NCBI GenBank assembly: GCA_024697645.1
Contig: JAILFH010000113.1
Location: 61,925 to 125,924 of the forward strand
Reading direction: 5' to 3'
Origin: Prevotella sp.
Lineage (GTDB): Bacteria; Bacteroidota; Bacteroidia; Bacteroidales; Bacteroidaceae
DNA: 64,000 bases
Shown one piece after another: positions 43,613 to 53,741 of the stretch. Every line of letters starts with the position of its first letter. Within the stretch, counting starts at the first letter, position 1. A program made the translations under genes and the position numbers. Below the pieces are notes generated by a model, which ran no database searches, was not told the DNA's origin, and was given only the letters and a program-made list of their open reading frames with translations.

Positions 43613-44941
43613 TCAGACCTTGTGCGACGTGAAGTCAGTCTTGTTGGCTCGCCAATAGCGAATGTGATGGAACATCTTATGCCAGATGCCACTGAGTTCG
43701 TAGGGGTAGATCTTCCAGGAGGGAATGTCCTCGTCGAATGCCCTGATGACCTTCTTCGCAAAAGTGGTGCGGAGAATGATGGTGAGCAGGAGCGAGAAGA
43801 CGGCTACACCCAGAAGAATCCAGCGCTGGGTGAGACCCGCAAAGACGCCAGTGGCAACGGCAGCGATGAAGGTCAGATGGAGTGCCAGTTCATCAATGAA
43901 AGGCAGCAGGCGATGACGGAAACTCCGACGGAGGAGTTTGCGTGTGTGAGTGTAGAAGATGTGCATGTTGCGCCAGGCATGCGGGGTAGGGGCATCGTAG
44001 ATGACCCAGGCATTGCGCTCTGCTGCCACAGCAGTCTGCCTGCGCTTAGCATACTTGTTGATGAGGAAATCGTATTCACCACGAATGGCCTGCAGATTGC
44101 CTCGATAGCCGTCACCAGCAATGAACTCGCTCTTGCGGAAGGCAATGTTGCCCTCGATGGAACGATAGGCTGTGCGGAGAGCCTCACGCATGGTGTAGCA
44201 AGCCTGTTGGAGTCGCTCAAAGCGATAGTAAGGTTTGGCCTCGTTGTCGAAGTTGTTGTAGCCAATCACGAGGTTGTGGTCGTCGTCACAGTAACTGGCA
44301 ATAGTCGCGAGCCACTGGGGACCACTGGGAGTACAGAATGCATCGACCAGCACAATCCACTCGTTGTGGGCAGCCTTCACACCCAGCGTGATGGCCAGTT
44401 TCTTCTTGCTCATGTAGCGCGAGGAATCAGGAACGTAGGTGGCGTAGAGGCGGCTGTTGGAAGAGAAACTGTTGATGACGTCCTCAGTGTCGCTGTCGCC
44501 TTTCTCGGCTACTACCACTACCTCGAAGTTGTCGTATTCCTGATTGAGAAACTCGGGCAGGTGTTGACGGAGCATCGGCGCCTGCTTGTGTTGAGCGGTG
44601 ATGAGCAGGGTCAGGGCAGGCGTGTTCTTATTCTCAGATGTCTCATTCTTCTCAGATGTTGTGGCTACTGCAGTGCTTACTTTCTCAGCAACTACAGGCT
44701 CTATGTCGGCTTGTGCAGCCTCATTGTCATTGGCTGTTTCGTTGCCTTCAGTTGCTGCTTCGTTATCGTCAGTTGCTGCTTGGGCATCACTAATGGTTGC
44801 CTCTTCGTCGCCTACAGCAAAGTCTTCTTCATCGGCTGCAGGCTGTGGAAATTTCCTGAAGAACGGACTAAGAAAAGGACTTAGTGCGGCCAGTAGCAAT
44901 ACCGCCGCACCAAGTATGAGTGTTATCAGGTCGAATGTCAT
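43613..44941 (-). CDS. membrane-anchored family 2 glycosyltransferase
   Basis: 442 residues. One N-terminal membrane segment (ITLILGAAVLLLAALSPFL) is followed by a long acidic, alanine/glutamate-rich linker (about residues 35-105), then a GT2 domain beginning LTLLITAQHKQAPMLRQHL. The DxD-like site may be VLVDAFCTP, a departure from the usual DDD/DxD, and the ED-like residues are in IRGEYDFLINKYA. Two further membrane segments (about 340-385) end the protein. The acidic linker is not typical for GT2 enzymes. Which glycan it builds is not visible. Confidence 0.88.
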   Translation of the reverse strand: MTFDLITLILGAAVLLLAALSPFLSPFFRKFPQPAADEEDFAVGDEEATISDAQAATDDNEAATEGNETANDNEAAQADIEPVVAEKVSTAVATTSEKNETSENKNTPALTLLITAQHKQAPMLRQHLPEFLNQEYDNFEVVVVAEKGDSDTEDVINSFSSNSRLYATYVPDSSRYMSKKKLAITLGVKAAHNEWIVLVDAFCTPSGPQWLATIASYCDDDHNLVIGYNNFDNEAKPYYRFERLQQACYTMREALRTAYRSIEGNIAFRKSEFIAGDGYRGNLQAIRGEYDFLINKYAKRRQTAVAAERNAWVIYDAPTPHAWRNMHIFYTHTRKLLRRSFRHRLLPFIDELALHLTFIAAVATGVFAGLTQRWILLGVAVFSLLLTIILRTTFAKKVIRAFDEDIPSWKIYPYELSGIWHKMFHHIRYWRANKTDFTSHKV

Positions 44942-44964
44942 TTTTTTATCTGTAAACTGCTTTT

Positions 44965-46128
44965 TTATATCATTTCTTCTGCAGTATAACCGACAGGTAG
45001 TCTGCGGCAGTTATACTGACTTGCCATGATTTCGCCATAGGCTCCAGCCGACCGCATGACCAAGAGATCACCCCGATGGCAGCGGTTCAGGTCGAAAGCC
45101 TTCACGAAGACATCACTCGACTCACAGATGGGGCCAACCACATCGTAGGTCTCCTCTGGCTCATCGCTCGAGATGTTTTCAATGCGATGGAAGGCATTGT
45201 AGAGTGCTGGACGAATGAGGTCGGTCATGCCTGCATCGACAATGGCAAACTGCTTGGCAGCACCCTGCTTCACATAGAGCACACGGGTGACAAGCGTTCC
45301 ACACTGGGCCACTACGGCTCTACCAAGTTCGAAATGCAGTTGCTGACCCGGGCGGAGTTTCAACTTCTTGGCATAGGTGTCGAAATAGTCCTTGAAGTCG
45401 GGAATCGGCATGTGGTTCGGGTGGTCGTAACTGATGCCAAGTCCACCGCCTACATTGATGTGCTCCAGTTTGACGTGCTTGCGTTCGAGTTGTATCTGCA
45501 GGTCGTTGATTCGGTTGCAGAGTGATTCAAAATCACCCATATCGAGAATCTGCGAGCCGATGTGGAAGTGGAGTCCAACAAACTTCACATTGTTCATCGT
45601 CTCAGAGATGCTGATCACCTCATCCATATCGCGCATGGCAATGCCGAACTTGTTCTCAGCCAGACCAGTGGTGATGTTGGCGTGAGTATGAGCGCCCACA
45701 TTCGGGTTTATACGGAGGCATACACGCGCTACCTTGCCCTTGGCTGCAGCCAACTCGTTGATGACCTCCAGTTCGGGAATGCTCTCCACATTGAAGCAGA
45801 AGATGTCGGCATCGAGACCGAGATTGATTTCCCAGTCGCTCTTGCCCACACCTGCATAGACAATCTTTGAGGCAGGGAATCCAGCATTGAGTGCTGCTCG
45901 GATCTCGCCACCACTGACGCAGTCGGCACCCAGTCCAGCCTGACTGATGATGCCCAGAACCTTCGGGTTCGCATTGGCCTTGACGGCATAGTGCACGTGA
46001 AAGCAATTGTGCTTTTTCGTTTCCTGATTGATGGCGTCAAGCGTCTGACGCAGAAGGGCTGTGTCGTAGTAGTAGAACGGAGTCTCTCGCTGAGAGAACT
46101 TCTCTACAGGGAATGTTCCTTTAATCAT
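44965..46128 (-). CDS. lysA: diaminopimelate decarboxylase
   Basis: 387 residues. It decarboxylates meso-diaminopimelate to lysine with PLP. The PLP lysine is in HYAVKANANPKVL, the HIGSQI and VGGGLGISYD motifs bind the cofactor phosphate region, and GPICESSDVF carries the catalytic cysteine. Shorter than E. coli LysA (420) but of the usual Bacteroidales length. Its ATG overlaps the stop of lysC as ATGA, so the two are coupled. Confidence 0.96.
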   Translation of the reverse strand: MIKGTFPVEKFSQRETPFYYYDTALLRQTLDAINQETKKHNCFHVHYAVKANANPKVLGIISQAGLGADCVSGGEIRAALNAGFPASKIVYAGVGKSDWEINLGLDADIFCFNVESIPELEVINELAAAKGKVARVCLRINPNVGAHTHANITTGLAENKFGIAMRDMDEVISISETMNNVKFVGLHFHIGSQILDMGDFESLCNRINDLQIQLERKHVKLEHINVGGGLGISYDHPNHMPIPDFKDYFDTYAKKLKLRPGQQLHFELGRAVVAQCGTLVTRVLYVKQGAAKQFAIVDAGMTDLIRPALYNAFHRIENISSDEPEETYDVVGPICESSDVFVKAFDLNRCHRGDLLVMRSAGAYGEIMASQYNCRRLPVGYTAEEMI

Positions 46129-47441
46129 GAGAACAACTTTTCGCTCAGACTTTGCAATGCACGCTTCTTGTCGCTACCCTTGATGAGGAAAGAGATGTTG
46201 TAGTTGGAACCACCATAGGAGATCATGCGCACGGGGATGTTCTGCATGGCCTCGAGCACGAGAGTCTCGAAACCAAGGTTGCTCCAGTCGAGGTCGCCCA
46301 CAACGCAGATGATGGCCATATCGCTATCAACGGTGACAGTACCGTATTTCTTCAGTTCATTGACGATGTCGGTCAGATGGGCCTGATTGTCGATGCTCAT
46401 CGAGACGCCAACCTCAGAGGTGGCAATCATGTCGATAGGAGTCTGATAGGATTCGAAGATCTCGAACACCTTGCGCAGGAAACCTGTTGCCAGAAGCATG
46501 CGCGACGACTTGATCTTAATAGCGGTGATATTGTCCTTGGCAGCAACGGCCTTGATCTTGCCGCGCATGATGACGTTGTCGATGATTGTTCCGTCGGCCT
46601 GAGGATTCATCGTGTTCTTCAGTCTGACGGGAATGCCTGCAAACTTAGCGGGCTGTACGCAGGTGGGGTGGAGGATCTTGGCACCGAAGTAAGCAAGTTC
46701 GGCAGCCTCTTCGAAGTTCAGTTGGCGCACGGCCTCAGTCTTCTCAACCACACGAGGATCATTGTTGTGCATTCCATCGATGTCGGTCCAGATCTGAATC
46801 TCATCAGCGGGAAGTGCTGCACCCACAAGTGAGGCAGTATAGTCGCTGCCACCACGCTGCAGATTGTCGACCTCACCATAGGCATTGCGGCAGATGAAGC
46901 CCTGCGTAACGTAGATCTGATAGCCTTCGTTCTTCGCCATGATAGCAGCCAGTTTCTCCTTGATGTACTGTGGGTCAGGCTCACCGTTCTTGTCGGTGCG
47001 CATGAAGTCGAGAGCCGACAGCAGAACAGCCTTGATGCCCTGTTCCTGCAGGTAGTTCACCATCATGTTTGTCGACATCACTTCGCCCTGGGCCACGATA
47101 CTCTTCTCCTCAAACGAAGTGAAGATGTCCTTTGTGAACGAGCGGAGATAGTCGAACTCCTGACGCAGGAAGTCGCGAGTGAGTTGCTTATAGTGGTCGG
47201 TGCTGTAGAGTTCTTCCACGTGCACCATGTATTTCTTTTCGAGTGTGTTGATGATTTCGTTAGCCCCCTCGGGGTTCTTTTTGTAGAGATAGTCGGAAAT
47301 TTCTACAAGCGAATTGGTTGTACCGCTCATAGCAGAAAGTACGACAAATGTCTGTTCGCCCGACTCCGTGACAAGAGAGGCGACATTCTTGATGCGTTCA
47401 GGGGAACCCACTGATGTTCCGCCAAATTTCATTACTTTCAT
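46125..47441 (-). CDS. lysC: aspartate kinase
   Basis: 438 residues. It phosphorylates aspartate, the first step towards lysine, methionine and threonine. The kinase domain begins MKVMKFGGTSVGSPERI and contains RGGSDYTASLVGAAL and WTDIDGMHNNDPRVV. Two ACT domains at the C-terminus (about 300-438, FEIFESYQTPIDMIATSEVGVS) make it probably lysine-sensitive. It stands between an FtsE-like gene (11 bp upstream) and lysA (4-bp overlap). It is a stand-alone kinase without homoserine dehydrogenase. Confidence 0.97.
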   Translation of the reverse strand: MKVMKFGGTSVGSPERIKNVASLVTESGEQTFVVLSAMSGTTNSLVEISDYLYKKNPEGANEIINTLEKKYMVHVEELYSTDHYKQLTRDFLRQEFDYLRSFTKDIFTSFEEKSIVAQGEVMSTNMMVNYLQEQGIKAVLLSALDFMRTDKNGEPDPQYIKEKLAAIMAKNEGYQIYVTQGFICRNAYGEVDNLQRGGSDYTASLVGAALPADEIQIWTDIDGMHNNDPRVVEKTEAVRQLNFEEAAELAYFGAKILHPTCVQPAKFAGIPVRLKNTMNPQADGTIIDNVIMRGKIKAVAAKDNITAIKIKSSRMLLATGFLRKVFEIFESYQTPIDMIATSEVGVSMSIDNQAHLTDIVNELKKYGTVTVDSDMAIICVVGDLDWSNLGFETLVLEAMQNIPVRMISYGGSNYNISFLIKGSDKKRALQSLSEKLFS

Positions 47442-47452
47442 TGTCTTTGTGC

Positions 47453-48157
47453 TTAAATTGTTGTTGTATCCTGTTTGTTGTATTCTTGTGTAATCTCTTT
47501 AATGTTGCCGTCTTCGCATTGATAGACGATGCCTGGGAACTTGTCGAGCATGGGGATGTTGTGGGTCGACATGACGACAGCCGTACCAGTTTTAGTGATG
47601 TCCTTGAGCAGGGCCACGATGTTGGTAGCGGTCTCTGGGTCGAGATTGCCAGTAGGCTCATCGGCGACAATGATTTTCGGAGTGTTCAGCAATGCGCGAG
47701 CAATGGCAATACGCTGCTGCTCGCCACCAGAAAGTTCCGACGGCATCTTGTAACTCTTCTCGCTCATGCCGACATCGGCCAGCACTTCCTCGATGCGCTT
47801 GTTGATGTCCTCCTTCTTCTTCCATCCAGTAGCCTTGAGCACAAAGCGGAGATTCTGAAACACGTTGCGGTCGTGCAGCAATTGGAAATCCTGAAAGATG
47901 ATTCCCATCTCCTTCCTCAGTGCAGGCACTTCCTTACGGCGAATCTTGGTCAGGTCGCGTCCAAGCACCTCAGCCTGTTCCGCCTCGTCGGGGTTGATGT
48001 CAATCTCGCAGTACATCGTTTTCAGGAGCGAACTCTTGCCCGATCCTACTTTTCCGATAATGTAGATGAATTCACCTTCGTCGGCATGGAAGTCCACTTC
48101 GTCGAGAATCAGAGCATCTGCCTGATAGACTTTCACTTTCTTATATTCTACTAGCAT
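47453..48157 (-). CDS. ftsE: FtsE-like ABC transporter ATP-binding protein
   Basis: 234 residues. ABC ATPase with Walker [14 protein letters not shown]-loop IIFQDFQLL, signature [16 protein letters not shown] and Walker [13 protein letters not shown]. It matches FtsE, which with FtsX works in cell division and peptidoglycan hydrolase control, but ftsX is not a neighbour here: lysC follows after 11 bp. A promoter box lies at 48207-48214. The symbol is likely but other MacB-like roles are possible. Confidence 0.88.
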   Translation of the reverse strand: MLVEYKKVKVYQADALILDEVDFHADEGEFIYIIGKVGSGKSSLLKTMYCEIDINPDEAEQAEVLGRDLTKIRRKEVPALRKEMGIIFQDFQLLHDRNVFQNLRFVLKATGWKKKEDINKRIEEVLADVGMSEKSYKMPSELSGGEQQRIAIARALLNTPKIIVADEPTGNLDPETATNIVALLKDITKTGTAVVMSTHNIPMLDKFPGIVYQCEDGNIKEITQEYNKQDTTTI

Positions 48158-48206
48158 CGTATCCTGTGTGATTATATAAAATTCTTGTTCTGATTACAAT
48201 TGTGCG

Positions 48207-48214
48207 CAAAATTA
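48207..48214 (-). promoter_or_regulatory. -7 box for the ftsE-lysC-lysA unit
   Basis: TAATTTTG on the minus strand, about 50 nt before the ftsE start. Confidence 0.55.
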
Positions 48215-48497
48215 CTAAAAATAATTGAAATGTCAGAATTTTCTTCACCTTATTTTAATAATATAGTGAAGATTGGGGGAGAAGGGAAATTTTATCGAGG
48301 AAGGAGAAACGAGGAGGGAGGAACGAGAATAGTCTTGACTGCTGACGTTTAAACACGGATGACACAGATTTTTCTGAAGCTTTAAATGTCACGGATTTTT
48401 GTTCACCGATTTTCACTGTAATTGCTTTCTGATTCGTATTTGTGATTTGCGACTCGTAGTTTGTGTTTGCGCTTTGTCAATTTGGCTTGATAAATAT

Positions 48498-48607
48498 GTG
48501 CTTTGTTTTGTGCTTTGTTTTGTGCTTTGTTTTGCGATTTGTTTATGCGGTTTGTTTTGCTATTTAGTTTGCGATTTGTAATTTGTAATTTGTTATTTGC
48601 TATTTGT
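48498..48607. repeat. 12-bp GTGCTTTGTTTT repeats grading into ATTTGTA repeats
   Basis: GTGCTTTGTTTT occurs three times exactly (48498, 48510, 48522), followed by diverged copies (GCGATTTGTTTA and similar) and short ATTTG repeats. Confidence 0.8.
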
Positions 48608-48645
48608 AAAAAGTCCCTCCGAAAGAGTGATTCCTTCGAAGGGAC
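48608..48645 (-). terminator. secA terminator
   Basis: On the minus strand GTCCCTTCGAA, loop, TTTCGGAGGGAC, then TTTTT. Confidence 0.85.
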
Positions 48646-48686
48646 AAATTATTTGTTTTCGGTAGTTGGCTTTAGCCAAATTGGCA

Positions 48687-51600
48687 TTAGACGATGCCTC
48701 TACCGTGACAGTTCTTAAATTTCTTTCCGCTTCCGCAGGGGCAGGGATCATTACGTCCGGGCAACTTGTCCTTGACAATCGGCTGACGATTCTGCTGCTT
48801 GGCAGTCTCGCGGGTGTCTTGCTGGGCTGCTGCCTGCTGATTCTTGTCGACCAGTTCCTCACCACGCTGCTCGTTGTAGCGCTGTGAACGCTGTTCAGGT
48901 GCTGCCTCACGAACTTCCTGCTGCTCAATCTCGGGAATCTGACCACGAGTAAGGATTGATGCAATGCGGTTGTTCATGTCGTTCACCATATCATCGAAGA
49001 GTTTTGCACTCTCGAGTTTGAAGATGAGCAACGGATCCTTCTGCTCATAAGACGCGTTCTGTACAGAATGGCGCAGTTCGTCGAGTTGACGCAGATTCTC
49101 CTTCCAACATTCATCGATGATGTGGAGCATGATGGTCTTCTCGAATTGCTTCACTACTGACTTAGCCTCACTGTCGTAAGCCTCGCGGAGGTTGCAGGGG
49201 ATGTTGTAGACGCGCTTGCCATCGGTAATGGGCACGAGAATGCGCTCATACATTGTTCCCTGATTCTCCTGCACCTGCTTGATGACGGGCCATGCAACAG
49301 TCTGAAGGCGCTCAGTCTTGCGGGTGAACGACTGCATTGCAGCCTGGAAGGCCTGCTCGAAGAGTTGCTCACGATTGGTGTTGATGAACTCCTCGCTGGT
49401 GAACGGGCATTCCATCGAGAGAATCTTCAGGAACTGCTCGCGGCAACCAGTATAGTCGTTGTTGTCGATAATATTGATGGTGCGGTCCCAGATGATGTTG
49501 GCAATATCCATACCGATGCGCTCGCCCATGAGGGCGTGACGACGCTTGTCATAGACAACAGTACGCTGCTTGTTCATCACATCGTCGTATTCGAGCAGAT
49601 GCTTACGAATACCGAAGTTGTTCTCCTCAACCTTCTTCTGTGCGCGCTCAATGTTCTTCGTGATCATTCCACTCTCGATACGCTCACCTTCCTTGAAGCC
49701 CAGACGGTCCATCACGGAGGCAATGCGCTCAGAACCGAACAGACGCATCAGTTTGTCCTCAAGCGAAACATAGAAGACACTGCTACCCGGGTCACCCTGA
49801 CGTCCTGCACGACCACGCAACTGGCGGTCAACACGACGGCTCTCATGACGCTCTGTACCAATGATGGCCAGACCTCCGGCAGCCTTCACCTGATCTGACA
49901 ACTTAATATCGGTACCACGACCAGCCATGTTGGTAGCAATGGTGACAGCACCGAGCAGACGACCTTCCTCACGCACATCCTGCGTGTCGTCATTTGCAAA
50001 TTTCTTGTCGGTATTGGCCAGTTCCTCATTGTGGCGCAGTGCAGACATCTTGTCGCAGAATGCACGACCGTCGAGAGAAACAAAGGCCGTTCCCTGAGTC
50101 GACTGACCTGCGAGAGCCACGATGTCGGCCTCCTTCTGGTGGAGTTTAGCGTTCAGCACCTGATGAGGAATCTTGCGCATCGAGAGCATCTTCGAGAGCA
50201 TCTCAGAGATTTCAACCGAAGTAGTACCCACAAGGCAGGGGCGGCCATTGGCACGCATCTCCACAATCTCGTCGATGACAGCACGATACTTCTCACGTGC
50301 AGTCTTATAGACGCGGTCGTCCTGATCGTTACGGATGACAGGCTTGTTGGTAGGAATCTCCACAACGTCGAGTTTGTAGATGTCCCAGAACTCACCAGCC
50401 TCGGTAGAAGCCGTACCGGTCATACCAGCCAACTTATGATACATACGGAAGTAGTTCTGCAGCGTAATCGTTGCGAAGGTCTGCGTAGCAGCCTCCACCT
50501 TCACGTGCTCCTTGGCTTCAACGGCCTGATGGAGACCATCGCTCCAGCGGCGACCTTCCATAATACGACCTGTCTGCTCATCGACAATCTTCACCTCGCC
50601 GTCGATGACAACATACTCATCGTCCTTGTTGAACATACAGTAAGCCTTCAGCAACTGGCGGATGGTGTGAACACGTTCCGACTGAACAGCGTAGTGGTTG
50701 AGCATTTCGTCTTTCTTGTCAATGCGCTGTTCCTCAGTCAGCGACTGATCAGCCTCGAGTGCTGAGAGTTGTGCGGTGATGTCGGGCAACACGAAGAGGT
50801 CGCGGTCGTTCACCTGAGATGCAAGCCAGTCGGTACCCTTATCGGTGAGTTCGCAGGAGTTCAGTTTCTCTTCAACGACGAAGAACAGGGGCTCGACAGC
50901 CTCCGGCATACGGCGGTTGTTGTTCTCCATGTAACTCTCCTCCGTGCGGAGCATACCAGCCTTGATGCCTTCCTCAGAAAGATACTTGATGAGTGGCTTG
51001 TTCTTCGGCATACACTTATAGGAGCGGAACAGCGAGAGGAATCCCTCGTCGAGAATCTCCTGACCTTCCTTCTTCTGGCCTTCCTCCACCATCTTCTGGC
51101 CTTGGGAGATCTTCTGCTTGGCATCAGCCAGGAACTGAGTAGCCAGACGACGCTGCACGTCGACAAGTCGCTCCACCAGCGGCTGATACTCTTCAAACAT
51201 CTGGTCGTCGCCCTTGGGCACAGGACCAGAGATAATCAGAGGTGTACGGGCATCATCGACCAACACTGAGTCAACCTCGTCGACGATGGCATAGTTGTGG
51301 CGACGCTGCACGAGATCCTGTGGCGAAGAGGCCATGTTGTCGCGCAGATAGTCGAAACCGAATTCATTGTTCGTACCGAAAGTGATGTCGGCATTATAGG
51401 CACGACGGCGCTCGTCAGAGTTCGGGCGGTGCTTGTCGATACAGTCAACAGAGAGTCCGTTGAACATATAGAGCGGTCCCATCCACTCAGAGTCACGCTT
51501 GGCCAGATAGTCGTTCACAGTCACCACGTGAACACCGTTGCCAGTCAGTGCGTTCAGGAACACAGGGAGGGTAGCAACCAGCGTCTTACCTTCACCCGTA

Positions 51601-52178
51601 GCCATCTCCGCAATCTTTCCCTGATGCAGGGCAATACCACCGAAGAGTTGCACGTCGTAGTGAATCATTTCCCACTTCAGGTCGTTGCCACCAGCCGTCC
51701 AGTGGTTGTGGTAGATGGCCTTGTCGCCGTCGATGGTGATGAAGTCCTTCTTCGGGTCGGCAGCCAGATCGCGGTCGAAGTCAGTGGCCGTAACGATGGT
51801 CTCCTCGTTCTCGGCAAATCGGCGGGCAGTATCCTTCACAATGCTGTAGGCAACGGGCATCACCTCGTCGAGTGCCTTCTCATAGACCTCGAGTGCCTCC
51901 TTGTCGAGTTTGTCAATCTGGTTGAAGATGGCCTCGCGCTCGTCGAGTGGAGTATCCTCGATGGTCGACTTCAGTTCGGCAATCTTGTCCTGAATGTCGC
52001 GAGCCGAGTCCTGTACATACTTCTGTATCTCCTTCGTCTTGGCGCGCAGTTCGTCGTTGCTCAGCGCCTTGATTTCAGGATACACTTTCTTCACCTCTTC
52101 AACAAGAGGCTGGATGAGTTTCATGTCACGTGTCGACTTGTCGCCGAAGAGTGACTTAAGGAATTTGTTAAAATTCAT
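48687..52178 (-). CDS. secA: preprotein translocase ATPase SecA
   Basis: 1163 residues, longer than E. coli SecA (901) but usual for Bacteroidetes. It drives export through SecYEG. Motor motifs: [14 protein letters not shown] (about residue 193), [21 protein letters not shown] and [14 protein letters not shown]; also [27 protein letters not shown] in the second motor domain. A Bacteroidetes-specific insertion of about 100 residues with a coiled coil ([19 protein letters not shown]) lies between the motor halves. The C-terminal zinc site [14 protein letters not shown] is present, so SecB or ribosome contact is kept. Many long shadow ORFs on the plus strand reflect its codon bias. Confidence 0.98.
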   Translation of the reverse strand: MNFNKFLKSLFGDKSTRDMKLIQPLVEEVKKVYPEIKALSNDELRAKTKEIQKYVQDSARDIQDKIAELKSTIEDTPLDEREAIFNQIDKLDKEALEVYEKALDEVMPVAYSIVKDTARRFAENEETIVTATDFDRDLAADPKKDFITIDGDKAIYHNHWTAGGNDLKWEMIHYDVQLFGGIALHQGKIAEMATGEGKTLVATLPVFLNALTGNGVHVVTVNDYLAKRDSEWMGPLYMFNGLSVDCIDKHRPNSDERRRAYNADITFGTNNEFGFDYLRDNMASSPQDLVQRRHNYAIVDEVDSVLVDDARTPLIISGPVPKGDDQMFEEYQPLVERLVDVQRRLATQFLADAKQKISQGQKMVEEGQKKEGQEILDEGFLSLFRSYKCMPKNKPLIKYLSEEGIKAGMLRTEESYMENNNRRMPEAVEPLFFVVEEKLNSCELTDKGTDWLASQVNDRDLFVLPDITAQLSALEADQSLTEEQRIDKKDEMLNHYAVQSERVHTIRQLLKAYCMFNKDDEYVVIDGEVKIVDEQTGRIMEGRRWSDGLHQAVEAKEHVKVEAATQTFATITLQNYFRMYHKLAGMTGTASTEAGEFWDIYKLDVVEIPTNKPVIRNDQDDRVYKTAREKYRAVIDEIVEMRANGRPCLVGTTSVEISEMLSKMLSMRKIPHQVLNAKLHQKEADIVALAGQSTQGTAFVSLDGRAFCDKMSALRHNEELANTDKKFANDDTQDVREEGRLLGAVTIATNMAGRGTDIKLSDQVKAAGGLAIIGTERHESRRVDRQLRGRAGRQGDPGSSVFYVSLEDKLMRLFGSERIASVMDRLGFKEGERIESGMITKNIERAQKKVEENNFGIRKHLLEYDDVMNKQRTVVYDKRRHALMGERIGMDIANIIWDRTINIIDNNDYTGCREQFLKILSMECPFTSEEFINTNREQLFEQAFQAAMQSFTRKTERLQTVAWPVIKQVQENQGTMYERILVPITDGKRVYNIPCNLREAYDSEAKSVVKQFEKTIMLHIIDECWKENLRQLDELRHSVQNASYEQKDPLLIFKLESAKLFDDMVNDMNNRIASILTRGQIPEIEQQEVREAAPEQRSQRYNEQRGEELVDKNQQAAAQQDTRETAKQQNRQPIVKDKLPGRNDPCPCGSGKKFKNCHGRGIV

Positions 52179-52254
52179 ATCTTACGTTATCTTTTTTGTC
52201 AGATTTGTAAACGCGCTCAAGCAGATTCCATGAGTCAATCTGCGAAAGCGACTG

Positions 52255-52262
52255 CAAAATTA
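52255..52262 (-). promoter_or_regulatory. -7 box for secA
   Basis: TAATTTTG on the minus strand; leader of about 70 nt. Confidence 0.5.
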
Positions 52263-52334
52263 CGAATAAATTTCCGTAATCTGCACATTATTAAATGAAA
52301 AATGAAAAATAGCCCCTAAAAATGTCGTATAAAT

Positions 52335-53741
52335 TCAGAACAATGGTTCTGTGGAGCATGCGTTTGGTGCCCTGATGCGCAAACATTTGGCAATGGTGGG
52401 CGCTATACGATCGGTTGTTATTGGCAGTGAAACGCGTTCGGCATGGGTTCCTGCACCATAGAAAACGATGGGGAATGGCATGAATCCCGTACGCGAGGTG
52501 AACGACTCGAGCGTGTTCTCATTGACGAGACGCCAGCCCGGAGCCACCTGAATGATGATGTCGCCGCTCAGGCTCGGATGGAAGCCGTTGCGGAGTTTGA
52601 TGATGTCGTTGTTGCCCTGCAGCAGGCGCTCAGAGGTGTAGACATCGGCAATGCCTGCGTTCTGTACGAGGAAGTCCTGCGAACGCTGGAGAATATCAGC
52701 CAGACTGATGTTCTTCTGTTCGAGCAGTTTGTGGTTGAGGTACATCTCATTGCCGAAACAAGTGTCGACATAGCGGCCCTGACCATAGACTGCCGACAGG
52801 AAGATGTTCAGCAGGTTGGCTGTGCGGTTGATATAGAATGTTCCCGTGGGAATGCGATATTGCGAGAGGTCGCTTTCAGTTTCATCGGCATAGCCCGTGC
52901 TGGTGATGACGAAGAGCACACTGCTGCTGCCAACGGTCTTCTCAATACCCGTGATCAGGCGTCCGAGGGAGTTGTCGAGTTGCATGTAGACGCTCTCCAT
53001 TTCGGTTTGCCAATCTGTCATGTTTCCGTCGGGTTTCGTAGCCGAAAGGGTCACGCAGAGCAGGTCGCTGATTTCATCACGTCCCAGTGTTGTACTCGTC
53101 ACTGTCTGCAGCGCCATGTTCACCACTGCGTCGTTCGTAAGTTGCTTATTCTTACCGAGTTCCACGTTTGTGCTCGAGTAAGCCTTTAGCCATTCTGGAG
53201 TCGTTGTTGAGTAGTAGGTGGAGTTGCGCCAGCGCAGTGTGTTGTCGTCAATCCAGAGCGCTGCGTCGGCTGCATGACCTGCTGACAGAATGGCACAGTC
53301 CTTGCTCGCAGCGATACTCCAGACGAGTGCTGCCCCGTGGGTGCTCACCTTCAGTTCGTCGCCGATGGTTGAGGTCATCAGTCGGTGGGGTGAGGCGTAG
53401 TGCTTCGGGTCGTCCACACAGAACACTGGACGCAGCGTAGCCCTGTCGAGCCACCGTTGTCCGATGATGCCGTGATAGTAGGGCGTTGTGCCTGTGGTTA
53501 TCGTGGCGATGGCCGAAGCGCGGTCGATGGGTGTCGAGGGATAACTGGCCGCATCGTAGACAATACCCTTGTTCAGGATCTTGCGGAATCCGTTCTCATT
53601 ATAAAGAGGAGTGAATGCCTCAAGATAGTCGGTGCGCAGTTGGTCAATCGTGATGTTGACCACCAGTTTCGGGGCAAGTTCGAAGGCCTGCAGTTCAGCA
53701 CCTGAGAGTACTGCTATGATGAGGGCGAGATATCTGTTCAT
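52335..53741 (-). CDS. alkaline phosphatase-superfamily protein, probably inactive
   Basis: 468 residues with a signal peptide (MNRYLALIIAVLSGAELQA). The fold is that of PafA-like alkaline phosphatases: VVNITIDQLRTDYLEAFTPL at the first metal aspartate, TGTTPYYHGIIGQRWLD after the nucleophile site, and FYGAGTHAERVSLPITTDRIAPTIAKCL at the end. However the TGPGHA-type nucleophile motif is replaced by PSTPIDRAS, and the usual DHG metal motif reads TSTGYADE. The final metal histidine region (SRTGFMPF) also lacks a histidine. I infer a binding or structural role instead of hydrolysis. The ATG overlaps the DUF4105 stop by 4 bp. Confidence 0.85.
   Translation of the reverse strand: MNRYLALIIAVLSGAELQAFELAPKLVVNITIDQLRTDYLEAFTPLYNENGFRKILNKGIVYDAASYPSTPIDRASAIATITTGTTPYYHGIIGQRWLDRATLRPVFCVDDPKHYASPHRLMTSTIGDELKVSTHGAALVWSIAASKDCAILSAGHAADAALWIDDNTLRWRNSTYYSTTTPEWLKAYSSTNVELGKNKQLTNDAVVNMALQTVTSTTLGRDEISDLLCVTLSATKPDGNMTDWQTEMESVYMQLDNSLGRLITGIEKTVGSSSVLFVITSTGYADETESDLSQYRIPTGTFYINRTANLLNIFLSAVYGQGRYVDTCFGNEMYLNHKLLEQKNISLADILQRSQDFLVQNAGIADVYTSERLLQGNNDIIKLRNGFHPSLSGDIIIQVAPGWRLVNENTLESFTSRTGFMPFPIVFYGAGTHAERVSLPITTDRIAPTIAKCLRIRAPNACSTEPLF

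Larger units (their letters stand above)
48158..48686. other. 529-bp spacer between secA and ftsE with low-complexity repeats
   Basis: From left to right: the ftsE promoter box, a stretch with CACGGAT direct repeats (about 48354-48408), and a T/G-rich 12-bp repeat array (48498-48607), then the secA terminator. No gene is supported; the two plus-strand ORFs in the track are made of the repeats. Confidence 0.6.

Noticed and set aside
42947-44884. 645-residue plus-strand ORF opposite the GT2 gene
   Set aside because: A shadow of the two minus-strand genes; no recognisable domain and it spans two genes and their gap.
48399-48718. Two small plus-strand ORFs (60 and 71 residues) rich in C, F and L
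   Set aside because: Translations of the 12-bp TTTG repeats and the secA terminator.
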